Source of the DNA: Polaribacter sp.
GTDB lineage: Bacteria > Bacteroidota > Bacteroidia > Flavobacteriales > Flavobacteriaceae
Length of the DNA stretch: 5,643 nt
Direction of reading: 5' to 3'
Assembly: GCA_030731695.1 (NCBI GenBank)
Contig: JANQTK010000054.1
Location: forward strand, 18,841-24,483
The notes below the pieces were generated by a model. That model did no database searches and was not told the DNA's origin. It saw only the letters and a list, made by a program, of their open reading frames with translations. Below are positions 1 through 5,566 of this stretch, in pieces; the first letter of the stretch is position 1; each line of letters starts with the position of its first letter. Made by a program: the position numbers and the translations under genes.

Positions 1-54
1 ACTGAAATTCAAAAAGGAAATATCGTTTATCAATCAAGATTTTACTACTTTTGA
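1..54 (+). CDS. Possible C-terminal tail of an upstream gene (partial)
   Basis: Frame 1 is open from the window edge to a TGA at 52-54 and encodes 17 residues ending in SRFYYF. It stops three bases before the ATG of the carbinolamine dehydratase gene, which fits the tight same-strand packing of the rest of the window. Frame 2 is also open here and runs to a TGA at 68-70, overlapping the next gene by 13 bases, so the reading frame is not settled. I do not recognise a family from so few residues and propose no function. Confidence 0.4.
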   Translation, partial: TEIQKGNIVYQSRFYYF

Positions 55-57
55 ATC

Positions 58-363
58 ATGGAAAAACTGAACATATTAGAAATCGAAGAACGATTGCCGC
101 ATTTGATTGATTGGGAGTATTATGATGATGCGTTGCACACAGATTTTGAGTTTGATAATTTCAAAGACTGCATGTCAGCCATGAACAGAATTGCTTTTGA
201 ATGCGAAGCTTTGAACCATCATCCTGAATGGACAAATATTTACAATACGTTAGAAATCACCTTAACAACTCATGATGCTGGTGGTGTTACTGAACTAGAT
301 TTTCAATTGGCAACTATCATCAATAAAATTGTAGAAGTTGAAGAAATTGATGAAGAAGAATAA
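58..363 (+). CDS. phhB: 4a-hydroxytetrahydrobiopterin dehydratase (pterin-4a-carbinolamine dehydratase)
   Basis: This 101-residue protein is a full-length member of the PCD/DCoH family. The family dehydrates 4a-hydroxytetrahydropterin, formed by aromatic amino acid hydroxylases, to the quinonoid dihydropterin, and acts in the cytoplasm. The active-site signature is complete: E50-x3-H54-H55-P56, then Y62, H72 and D81, at the family's spacing. The start at 58 gives the usual short N-terminal helix (LNILEIEERLPHLIDW), so no other start is needed. The C-terminus (residues 93-101) is a strongly acidic tail, EVEEIDEEE, beyond the usual fold end; this is a little unusual. No phenylalanine hydroxylase gene lies in the window, so its partner enzyme must be elsewhere, or it serves another pterin pathway (for example molybdopterin-linked variants). 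The next gene begins one base after its stop, suggesting co-transcription. The family call is secure; the physiological substrate is inferred. Confidence 0.93.
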   Translation: MEKLNILEIEERLPHLIDWEYYDDALHTDFEFDNFKDCMSAMNRIAFECEALNHHPEWTNIYNTLEITLTTHDAGGVTELDFQLATIINKIVEVEEIDEEE

Positions 364-364
364 G

Positions 365-814
365 ATGAAAAAAATCTGTTTAGTTATTGTTTTATTTTTT
401 TTACTATCAGCCTGTGAAAAGGATGATTTTTGTACTCAAAATCCGATAACCCCTAAATTGGTGTTGCGTTTTTATGATGCTACTAATAGAACACAACCAA
501 AAGCAGTAGAATCGTTATACGTTTGGGCTTCAGGAAAAGATAGTATTGTAGTAAATCAATCTTTAGATTCTATTGCAATTCCATTAAATAGTATTGCAAC
601 TGAAACAATTTATAATTTATCTAAAGGAAGTATTGTAAATCAGATTACGATTTCATACACTCCTACTCAAATTTATGTTTCTCGTTCTTGCGGGTTTAAA
701 GTGAATTTTAACGATGTTGTTTTCAACTCCAACAATACTTGGATTACAGATATCAATGCCACAACAACAACTATTGACAACCAAAATGCAGCACATGTTC
801 AAATATTTCATTAG
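365..814 (+). CDS. DUF6452 family lipoprotein, probably surface-exposed
   Basis: The frame opens upstream at 338, inside the previous gene. The ATG at 365 is preferred because it gives a clean lipoprotein signal: MKK, a hydrophobic stretch, and the lipobox LLSAC with lipidation at Cys17. The mature protein begins C-E-K-D-D-F. This fits the C-x-K-(D/E)2 lipoprotein export signal described in Bacteroidota, which directs lipoproteins to the outside of the outer membrane. The 149-residue product then shows PKLVLRFYD (30-38) and a late SRSCGFKVNF segment (106-115), a pattern I associate with DUF6452. Cys23 and Cys109 could pair as a disulfide. It has no known biochemical function. Its last 20 bases or more overlap the start of the DUF6048 gene, so the two are probably translated together and may form a lipoprotein/barrel pair. 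The lipoprotein nature is well supported; the family name is from memory of the sequence pattern. Confidence 0.85.
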   Translation: MKKICLVIVLFFLLSACEKDDFCTQNPITPKLVLRFYDATNRTQPKAVESLYVWASGKDSIVVNQSLDSIAIPLNSIATETIYNLSKGSIVNQITISYTPTQIYVSRSCGFKVNFNDVVFNSNNTWITDINATTTTIDNQNAAHVQIFH

Positions 815-1499
815 CCTTTTTGCGTTGTTTGTGATGGTTGAAGGTTTTTCGCAAACACAAAAAATAGATACACTAAACACAAAGAGTGATTCGATTGTTT
901 ACAAATCTCCTTTCGGAATTCGTATTGGAATTGACATCAGTAAGCCCATAAAAGCAGCTGTTGATGGCAGTTATAGTGGATTGGAATTTGTAGGTGATTA
1001 TAGAGTATCAAAACGTATGTTTATTGCGGCTGAAATTGGTTTTGAAGAAGAAACAAATCAAGAAGACTATACCAATTCTACGGCAAAAGGAACCTATATA
1101 AGAGCAGGTTTCAATTTCAATGCTTATGAAAATTGGTTGGATATGAACAATGAGATTTTTCTTGGAATGCGTTATGGATTGAGCTTTTTTGAACAAACAC
1201 TCAACAGTTACACACCCAATGTAAACACTACTTATTTCCCTGCAAATCCTATTATTCCTGTAAATGAAACAGCCAATGTAAATGCACATTGGACTGAATT
1301 CATGGTCGGATTTAAAGTAGAAACATTGAAAAACTTTTTTATAAGTGCCAGTGTTTCCTATAAAGTATTGATTACTGTTAAAGAACCTGATAATTTCAAA
1401 ACACTATATTCTCCGGGTTTCAACAGAATTTTTGAAAGCGGAACAGGCTTCGGATTCAACTACACGTTGAGTTATTTAATTCCCTTTACTAAAAAATAA
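795..1499 (+). CDS. DUF6048 family exported protein, predicted outer-membrane beta-barrel
   Basis: The open frame extends back to 714, but an export signal is visible only if translation starts at 795 (MFKYFISLFALFVMVEGFSQ, cleavage after FSQ) or nine bases earlier at 786 (adding MQH). I chose 795, giving 234 residues. After a short linker (TQKIDTLNTKSD) the protein is rich in alternating aromatic and glycine beta-strands: GIRIGIDIS (41-49), GLEFVGDYRV (62-71), FIAAEIGFE (76-84), YIRAGFNFNA (101-110), EIFLGMRYGLSFF (120-132), EFMVGFKVE (168-176), FFISASVSYKV (181-191) and GFGFNYTLSYLIPF (218-231). The last strand ends in aromatic-rich sequence close to the C-terminus, as in outer-membrane barrels. 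This matches the DUF6048 group that follows DUF6452 in flavobacteria; no function is known. The gene overlaps the upstream lipoprotein gene, suggesting translational coupling. Strand count suits a small barrel of about eight strands; a periplasmic beta-protein is the alternative. Confidence 0.82.
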   Translation: MFKYFISLFALFVMVEGFSQTQKIDTLNTKSDSIVYKSPFGIRIGIDISKPIKAAVDGSYSGLEFVGDYRVSKRMFIAAEIGFEEETNQEDYTNSTAKGTYIRAGFNFNAYENWLDMNNEIFLGMRYGLSFFEQTLNSYTPNVNTTYFPANPIIPVNETANVNAHWTEFMVGFKVETLKNFFISASVSYKVLITVKEPDNFKTLYSPGFNRIFESGTGFGFNYTLSYLIPFTKK

Positions 1500-1518
1500 G
1501 ATTAGGTCTATTTTTTTT
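1491..1518 (+). terminator. Weak A/U inverted repeat with T-run after the DUF6048 gene
   Basis: AAAAAATA at 1491-1498 and TATTTTTT at 1509-1516 are perfect complements around a 10-base loop, and the T-run continues to 1518. The repeat overlaps the stop codon (1497-1499) of the DUF6048 gene. The stem is purely A/T with no G/C pairs, so it would be a poor intrinsic terminator, and the T-run is itself part of the stem. It could slow polymerase or only reflect local base composition. Confidence 0.25.
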
Positions 1519-1550
1519 ACTAAATTTATTGCCCAAATACAAAACACCTC
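1500..1550 (+). promoter_or_regulatory. Intergenic leader and possible promoter for the five-gene block
   Basis: This 51-base spacer is the largest non-coding gap in the window. TAAATTTA at 1521-1528 differs at one position from the Bacteroidota -7 element TAnnTTTG, but I see no TTG at the expected -33 position, so the match is weak. The stretch before the ATG (CAAATACAAAACACCTC) is A-rich and lacks a Shine-Dalgarno sequence, as is normal for flavobacterial translation starts. A 9-base direct repeat, TTTACTAAA, occurs at 1485-1493 and 1516-1524. A promoter here is inferred mainly from the gap and the change in gene content. Confidence 0.3.
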
Positions 1551-2498
1551 ATGAACACTATACCTAGCGTGCATCTAGCTGATTTTTTGTCTGATGACCC
1601 TATCAGAAAACAAAAATTTATCCAAGAAATAGGAAATGCTTACGAAAACATAGGATTTGTTGCCTTAAAAGGTCATTTTTTAGATGACAAATTGGTTGCC
1701 GATTTATATACAGAAATAAAAAACTTTTTTGATTTACCTTTAGAAATAAAGGAAAAATATGAGATTCCTGGTATTGGTGGACAAAGAGGCTATGTTTCTT
1801 TTGGTAAAGAAGCCGCTAAAGGGAAAAAAGAAGGTGACTTAAAAGAGTTTTGGCATTTTGGTCAATATGTAGAAGACAATCCTGCATTAGAAGCTGAATA
1901 TCCTGCCAATGTAATTGTCGAAGAATTGCCAAAATTCAATGAAATTGGTAAAGAAACCTACAGAATGTTAGAGAAAACTGCCAAATATGTTTTGCGTGCT
2001 TTGGCATTGCACTTGGGTTTGGAAGAAACTTATTTTGACAATTATATTAAAAATGGCAATAGTATATTACGTCCAATTCACTATCCTCCTATTCAAGACG
2101 AACCAAAAGGTGCTGAAAGAGCTGCTGCTCATGGAGACATCAATTTAATTACGTTATTGATGGGCGCTCAAGGCAAAGGATTGCAAGTGCAAAATCATCA
2201 TGGAGAATGGATTGATGCAATGGCTGAGCCAGATGAATTGATGATTAATGTAGGTGATATGTTATCGCGTCACAGTAATAATAAATTGAAATCAACCATT
2301 CACAGAGTGATCAATCCACCAAGAGAATTGTGGGGAACATCAAGATATTCTATTCCGTTTTTTATGCATCCCATTTCTGATATGAAATTGAATGTTTTAG
2401 AAAATTGTATTGATGAAAACAATCCAAAACAATTTGAAGATATCACTGCAGGTGAATATTTAGACGAACGTTTGCGTGATTTAGGATTGAAAAAATAA
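1551..2498 (+). CDS. 2-oxoglutarate/Fe(II)-dependent oxygenase, isopenicillin N synthase-like family
   Basis: This 315-residue protein is a complete cupin-fold oxygenase of the IPNS-like family, which uses Fe(II), O2 and usually 2-oxoglutarate to hydroxylate or oxidise small molecules. The N-terminal domain (about 1-120) has the IPSVHLADFL opening and the GFVALKGH strand (35-42). The catalytic domain carries the metal triad H194-x-D196 ... H251 and the co-substrate binding pair R265-x-S267 in SRYSIPFF. The family motif around LRPIHYPP (173-180) is present. The substrate cannot be read from sequence. The family includes thymine 7-hydroxylase, flavonoid and gibberellin oxidases and true IPNS; the R-x-S pair fits a 2-oxoglutarate user, and no beta-lactam genes are nearby. 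The start at 1551 gives the normal N-terminus. The stop shares a base with the SUI1 gene start (TAATG), so the two are likely coupled. Family secure, substrate unknown. Confidence 0.93.
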   Translation: MNTIPSVHLADFLSDDPIRKQKFIQEIGNAYENIGFVALKGHFLDDKLVADLYTEIKNFFDLPLEIKEKYEIPGIGGQRGYVSFGKEAAKGKKEGDLKEFWHFGQYVEDNPALEAEYPANVIVEELPKFNEIGKETYRMLEKTAKYVLRALALHLGLEETYFDNYIKNGNSILRPIHYPPIQDEPKGAERAAAHGDINLITLLMGAQGKGLQVQNHHGEWIDAMAEPDELMINVGDMLSRHSNNKLKSTIHRVINPPRELWGTSRYSIPFFMHPISDMKLNVLENCIDENNPKQFEDITAGEYLDERLRDLGLKK

Positions 2499-2821
2499 TG
2501 GATTTAAAAGATCAATTAAAAAACCTATTTCCTGAGCACATTGTTGAGGAAGATACAGCTACTAAAAAAAATGATTTTTGGTGGCAAACTGAACCCCTAA
2601 TTTGTAAATATGAAAAACGAAAAGGAAAACCAATCACGATTATTGAAGGTTTTAATGGTTCAACAGAAGATTTTAAAATCTTAGCCAAAGAAATCAAAAC
2701 TTGGCTCTCTGTAGGTGGAAGTTTTAAAGACGATTCCATCATCATACAAGGAGATTATCGTGATAAAATTATGAAGCTGCTTCAAGAAAAAGGATTTAAA
2801 GTGAAACGCGTTGGAGGATAA
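2498..2821 (+). CDS. SUI1/eIF1 family translation factor (YciH-like)
   Basis: The 107-residue product has a variable N-terminal tail (1-35) and a complete SUI1 domain (about 36-106). Visible family landmarks are the basic strand KYEKRKGKPITIIEGF (37-52), a helix LAKEIKTWLSVGG (62-74), the DDSIIIQGDYRDKI segment (78-91) and the C-terminal strand GFKVKRVGG (99-107). SUI1 proteins fold like eIF1. E. coli YciH can affect start-codon and initiator tRNA selection in vitro, while its role in cells is less clear. Where E. coli YciH has a cysteine/glycine stretch (CGCGG, from memory) this protein has LSVGG, so it lacks those cysteines. The ATG overlaps the oxygenase stop codon by one base, implying termination-reinitiation. 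Its regular presence beside metabolic genes is unexplained; it may simply share the transcript. Confidence 0.9.
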   Translation: MDLKDQLKNLFPEHIVEEDTATKKNDFWWQTEPLICKYEKRKGKPITIIEGFNGSTEDFKILAKEIKTWLSVGGSFKDDSIIIQGDYRDKIMKLLQEKGFKVKRVGG

Positions 2822-2871
2822 AACCCTTTATAAAAGCAATAAGAAATTCAAAAAAACGTTTAATACAGATT
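2822..2871 (+). other. 50-base intergenic gap before the DUF1835 gene
   Basis: This gap lies between the SUI1 stop and the DUF1835 start. It is AT-rich, with no G/C-rich hairpin followed by T-run and no convincing TAnnTTTG element, so I see neither a terminator nor a clear promoter. An A-rich stretch (CAAAAAAACG, 2849-2858) sits about 13 to 22 bases upstream of the ATG and there is no Shine-Dalgarno sequence. Read-through from the upstream pair is therefore plausible but not shown. Confidence 0.4.
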
Positions 2872-3816
2872 ATGAAGGCATCAATTTTACACATCACCAA
2901 TGGCGATAGTACTACGAACTATCTAAAAAAATTACGTTTTTCAGGAGAATTTATTACTTGGCGAGAAATGTTGTGCGAAGGAAAAACAACTACGGATGTT
3001 GGAAGTGAATCTTTTTGGAAAAACCGTTTCGATTTTTTAAAAACAGCTTATAAAGTAAACAAACAAACTTTTATTGAATTCACACTAAAAGAATATAGAA
3101 ATCTGTGTAAAAAGAAAGAACAAAATGAAATCGTTTTGTGGTTTGAAGCAGATTTGTTTTGCCAAATCAATATGTTAGCAGTATTGAGTTGGATTAAAAG
3201 ATACAGACAAGGCTATCAAATTTCATTGATTGGTGTTGGAATTGATGCAAAAAGTCATAAAAACACTGGATTTTCATTACTTTCTGAAGAGCAAATCAAC
3301 TTACTTTATAAAAACAGAGTTTCACTTTCGCAAGATGATATTGAATATGCTGATTACATTTGGCAATTGTATTGTTCAGACAGTCCTTTGCGATTAGAAA
3401 CAGTGTATAAATTCAATCCAATGTCGCCATTTAAGCACTTGGCAACTGCCATTGAAGCGCATTTAAAACGTTTTCCATCCATAGAAAATGGGTTGAATTT
3501 TGTTGAAAATACCATTTTAAAAACGGCAAATTCACATCAATTTAAATCTAAATCAGAATTGATTACCAATCTTTTAAGAGAAGACGAAATTTATGGTTTT
3601 GGAGATTTGCAATACGAAAATCACCTAAGAAATTTGCACAAACTCTTTTCATCATTCAATCCAGTAAAAATTTCAAAAAAAGGAAAAGAAGTATTGGAAA
3701 AACAATTGAACTTTTACGGACAAATTAGAAATGAAGATACGTATTTAGGCGGTTCAAAAAAATACAGTTTTTTATACCAATCTAGCTCAGATAAGCTCTT
3801 ACAAATTACAACATAA
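2872..3816 (+). CDS. DUF1835 domain-containing protein
   Basis: This 314-residue soluble protein has no signal peptide or membrane segment. The N-terminal half (about 3-125) is a DUF1835 domain: LHITNGDST (6-14), then WREMLCEG (30-37), SFWKNRFDFL (47-56), and EIVLWFEADLFCQIN (86-100), followed by ISLIGVG (117-123). The conserved H7, N10, D12, W30, E32, E92, D94 and Q98 are polar residues of the kind found in an active or ligand site, but no reaction is known for the domain. The C-terminal part includes PFKHLATAIEAHLKRFPSIE (186-205) and then LRE...GFGDLQYENHL, which resembles a helical or winged-helix region also common in this family. The gene abuts the nucleoside phosphorylase with no spacer (TAAATGA), strongly suggesting one transcript and a related role. 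The family assignment is firm; function is unknown. Confidence 0.88.
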   Translation: MKASILHITNGDSTTNYLKKLRFSGEFITWREMLCEGKTTTDVGSESFWKNRFDFLKTAYKVNKQTFIEFTLKEYRNLCKKKEQNEIVLWFEADLFCQINMLAVLSWIKRYRQGYQISLIGVGIDAKSHKNTGFSLLSEEQINLLYKNRVSLSQDDIEYADYIWQLYCSDSPLRLETVYKFNPMSPFKHLATAIEAHLKRFPSIENGLNFVENTILKTANSHQFKSKSELITNLLREDEIYGFGDLQYENHLRNLHKLFSSFNPVKISKKGKEVLEKQLNFYGQIRNEDTYLGGSKKYSFLYQSSSDKLLQITT

Positions 3817-4686
3817 ATGAGTTTAGAATCCTCAGAATTAATCTTAAATCCAGATGGAAGTGTATATCATTTGAATTTAAGACCGGAAAACATTGCGACA
3901 AATATCATTTTGGTGGGTGATCAAGACCGAGTTGATAAAGTTACAAAACACTTTGACACTATTGAATTTACTACTCAAAAACGTGAATTTAAAACAACTA
4001 CAGGCAGTTACAAAAACAAACGATTTTCAGTAATTTCTACGGGAATTGGGCCTGACAATATTGATATCGTTTTAAACGAATTGGATGCTTTGGTAAATAT
4101 CGATTTATCGACCAGAAAAATTAAAGATCATTTGACACAATTGAATATTGTAAGAATTGGAACGTCTGGTTCATTGCAAGCAACGATTCCTGTAGATTCG
4201 TTTGTATTGAGTTCGCATGGTTTGGACATGACAGGTTTGTTACATTCCTATCAAATTGAGTCTATTTCGCATCCTGAAATTGAAAATGCTTTTGTAAAGC
4301 ATACCAATTGGAGTTCTAAAAAAGCATACCCAATCATAGTTTCCAATTCGCAAGAATTGGCAAACTCTCTTGCCTCTGAAATAGTTTTTCAAGGCATAAC
4401 AGCCACTGCTGGTGGATTTTATGGCCCTCAAGGTAGGGTTTTACGTTTGGCATTAGAAGATGCAACACTGAATCATAAAATTGATAGTTTTTCATTTGAA
4501 GGAAATATAATTACCAATTTAGAAATGGAAACTTCCGCTATTTATGGCCTATCAAAATTACAAGGACACAAAGCTGTTTCCATGAATGCCATTATTGCCA
4601 ATAGAGCAAATGGCACGTTTAGTAAAAATCCTTCAAAAGTAGTAGCAGATTTAATACGCTATACTCTTGAAAAATTAACCGCGTAA
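3817..4686 (+). CDS. Nucleoside phosphorylase, uridine phosphorylase-like
   Basis: This is a 289-residue member of the PNP/UDP family, cytosolic enzymes that use phosphate to split a nucleoside into free base and ribose-1-phosphate. Family motifs appear in order: GDQDRV (34-39, phosphate loop), KREF (55-58, like the HREF segment whose Arg reaches into the neighbouring subunit in E. coli Udp), STGIGPDNI (74-82), RIGTSGSL (113-120) and NLEMETSA (234-241, ribose-binding Met-Glu). FYGPQGR (201-207) keeps the FYxxQxR pattern in which E. coli Udp uses Gln166 and Arg168 to recognise uracil; here these are Q205 and R207. That favours pyrimidine over purine nucleosides. It is longer than E. coli Udp (253 residues), partly from about 15 extra residues at 94-109. 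The start directly follows the DUF1835 stop and the stop directly precedes the next ATG. Family sure; uridine preference inferred. Confidence 0.92.
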   Translation: MSLESSELILNPDGSVYHLNLRPENIATNIILVGDQDRVDKVTKHFDTIEFTTQKREFKTTTGSYKNKRFSVISTGIGPDNIDIVLNELDALVNIDLSTRKIKDHLTQLNIVRIGTSGSLQATIPVDSFVLSSHGLDMTGLLHSYQIESISHPEIENAFVKHTNWSSKKAYPIIVSNSQELANSLASEIVFQGITATAGGFYGPQGRVLRLALEDATLNHKIDSFSFEGNIITNLEMETSAIYGLSKLQGHKAVSMNAIIANRANGTFSKNPSKVVADLIRYTLEKLTA

Positions 4687-5547
4687 ATGATTGATTTAAA
4701 AGTTGGTGGTGTTCCAGAACATTTTAATTATCCTTGGTACATCACCCTAAAAAACAAAGAATATACCAAACAAAATATCAATCTTCGTTGGAAAGATTTT
4801 CCTGGTGGTACAGGTGATATGTGTGCAGCTTTGAGAGACGGAACTTTGGATATTGCTATTGTTTTAACAGAAGGAATTATCAAAGATATTGCTGCTGGAA
4901 ATCCATCAAAAATTGTGCAAACCTATGTAAAATCGCCTTTGATTTGGGGAATTCATGTAGAAAAATCATCCAAATTTAAAAAAATGGAAGATTTAGAACA
5001 TGCTAAAATTGCCATTAGCAGATTTGGTTCGGGTTCACATTTAATGGCAATTGTAAATGCGTACAGTCAAAATTGGGATGTATCTAAATTACAATTTGTA
5101 GAAATTGGCAATTTACAAGGAGGAATTGATGCTTTGAAAAACGGTACTGCAGATTATTTTATGTGGGAACATTTTACCACAAAACCTTTGGTTGATGAAG
5201 GTACTTTTCGAAGAATTGCAGACTGCCCTACTCCATGGCCATGTTTTGTTATTGCTGTTCGTGATGAAATTTTAGCAAATAATTTAGAAGATGTGAAAAA
5301 AGTATTGAACATTATCAATGCAGAAACCCTTCTTTTTAAACAAAAAAAAGAAATTGCAGCAATTTTAGCCACAAGATATCAGCAAAAAATGGAAGACATC
5401 AAAGAATGGTTAAAAATCACAGAATGGAATCCTGGAAAACCAATAACTCAAAATTTAATTGCACGAATTCAAAATAAAATGATTTCATTGAACGTTTTAG
5501 AAGAGAAGAAAAATGCAAACGAATTCATAAAAAATATATATCTTTAA
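4687..5547 (+). CDS. Cytosolic periplasmic-binding-protein-like protein (Ca3427-type PBP2 fold)
   Basis: The 286-residue product looks like a type 2 solute-binding protein but begins directly with the first strand (MIDLKVGGVPEHF), with no signal peptide or lipobox, so it should be cytosolic. Landmarks are GGVPEHFNYPW (7-17), FPGGTGDMCAALRDGTLDIAIVLTEG (38-63), a hinge near YVKSPLIWGIHV (80-91), SRFGSGSHLMA (111-121), QGGIDALKNGTADYFMWE (144-161) and CPTPWPCFVIAVRDE (180-194). This resembles the Ca3427 group, a transport-free PBP-like family first described structurally in Candida albicans, with a fold related to NMT1/THI5 proteins. The ligand is unknown. No permease or ATPase gene is nearby, arguing against import. 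It follows the nucleoside phosphorylase with a TAAATGA junction, so co-translation is likely. Possible roles are ligand sensing, a small-molecule enzyme, or delivery to a partner; the sequence does not decide. Confidence 0.87.
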   Translation: MIDLKVGGVPEHFNYPWYITLKNKEYTKQNINLRWKDFPGGTGDMCAALRDGTLDIAIVLTEGIIKDIAAGNPSKIVQTYVKSPLIWGIHVEKSSKFKKMEDLEHAKIAISRFGSGSHLMAIVNAYSQNWDVSKLQFVEIGNLQGGIDALKNGTADYFMWEHFTTKPLVDEGTFRRIADCPTPWPCFVIAVRDEILANNLEDVKKVLNIINAETLLFKQKKEIAAILATRYQQKMEDIKEWLKITEWNPGKPITQNLIARIQNKMISLNVLEEKKNANEFIKNIYL

Positions 5548-5566
5548 ATCGTTAAAAAAAGTATCC

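Noticed and set aside
653..880. Reverse-strand open frame of 75 codons
   Set aside because: It lies opposite the overlapping DUF6452 and DUF6048 genes, is cysteine-rich and low-quality in composition, and shows no family motif.
1008..1289. Reverse-strand open frame of 93 codons
   Set aside because: It is wholly inside the DUF6048 gene, which has a coherent signal peptide and strand pattern; the antisense product shows no recognisable domain.
1491..1518. Strong intrinsic terminator
   Set aside because: The stem is only A/T pairs around a 10-base loop and the T-run forms part of the stem, so it is listed only as a weak candidate.
1551..2498. Beta-lactam biosynthesis gene (true isopenicillin N synthase)
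   Set aside because: The family is broad, the R-x-S pair fits 2-oxoglutarate use, and no ACV synthetase or other antibiotic genes are nearby.
2512..2745. Reverse-strand open frame of 77 codons
   Set aside because: It is antisense to the SUI1 domain gene, whose motifs are conserved, so it is a shadow.
4240..4431. Reverse-strand open frame of 63 codons
   Set aside because: It is antisense to the phosphorylase coding sequence and has no independent leader or domain.
5154..5372. Reverse-strand open frame of 72 codons
   Set aside because: It is antisense to the PBP-like gene and has no recognisable domain.
4687..5547. Component of an ABC importer
   Set aside because: There is no signal peptide or lipobox, and no permease or ATPase gene adjacent in the window.
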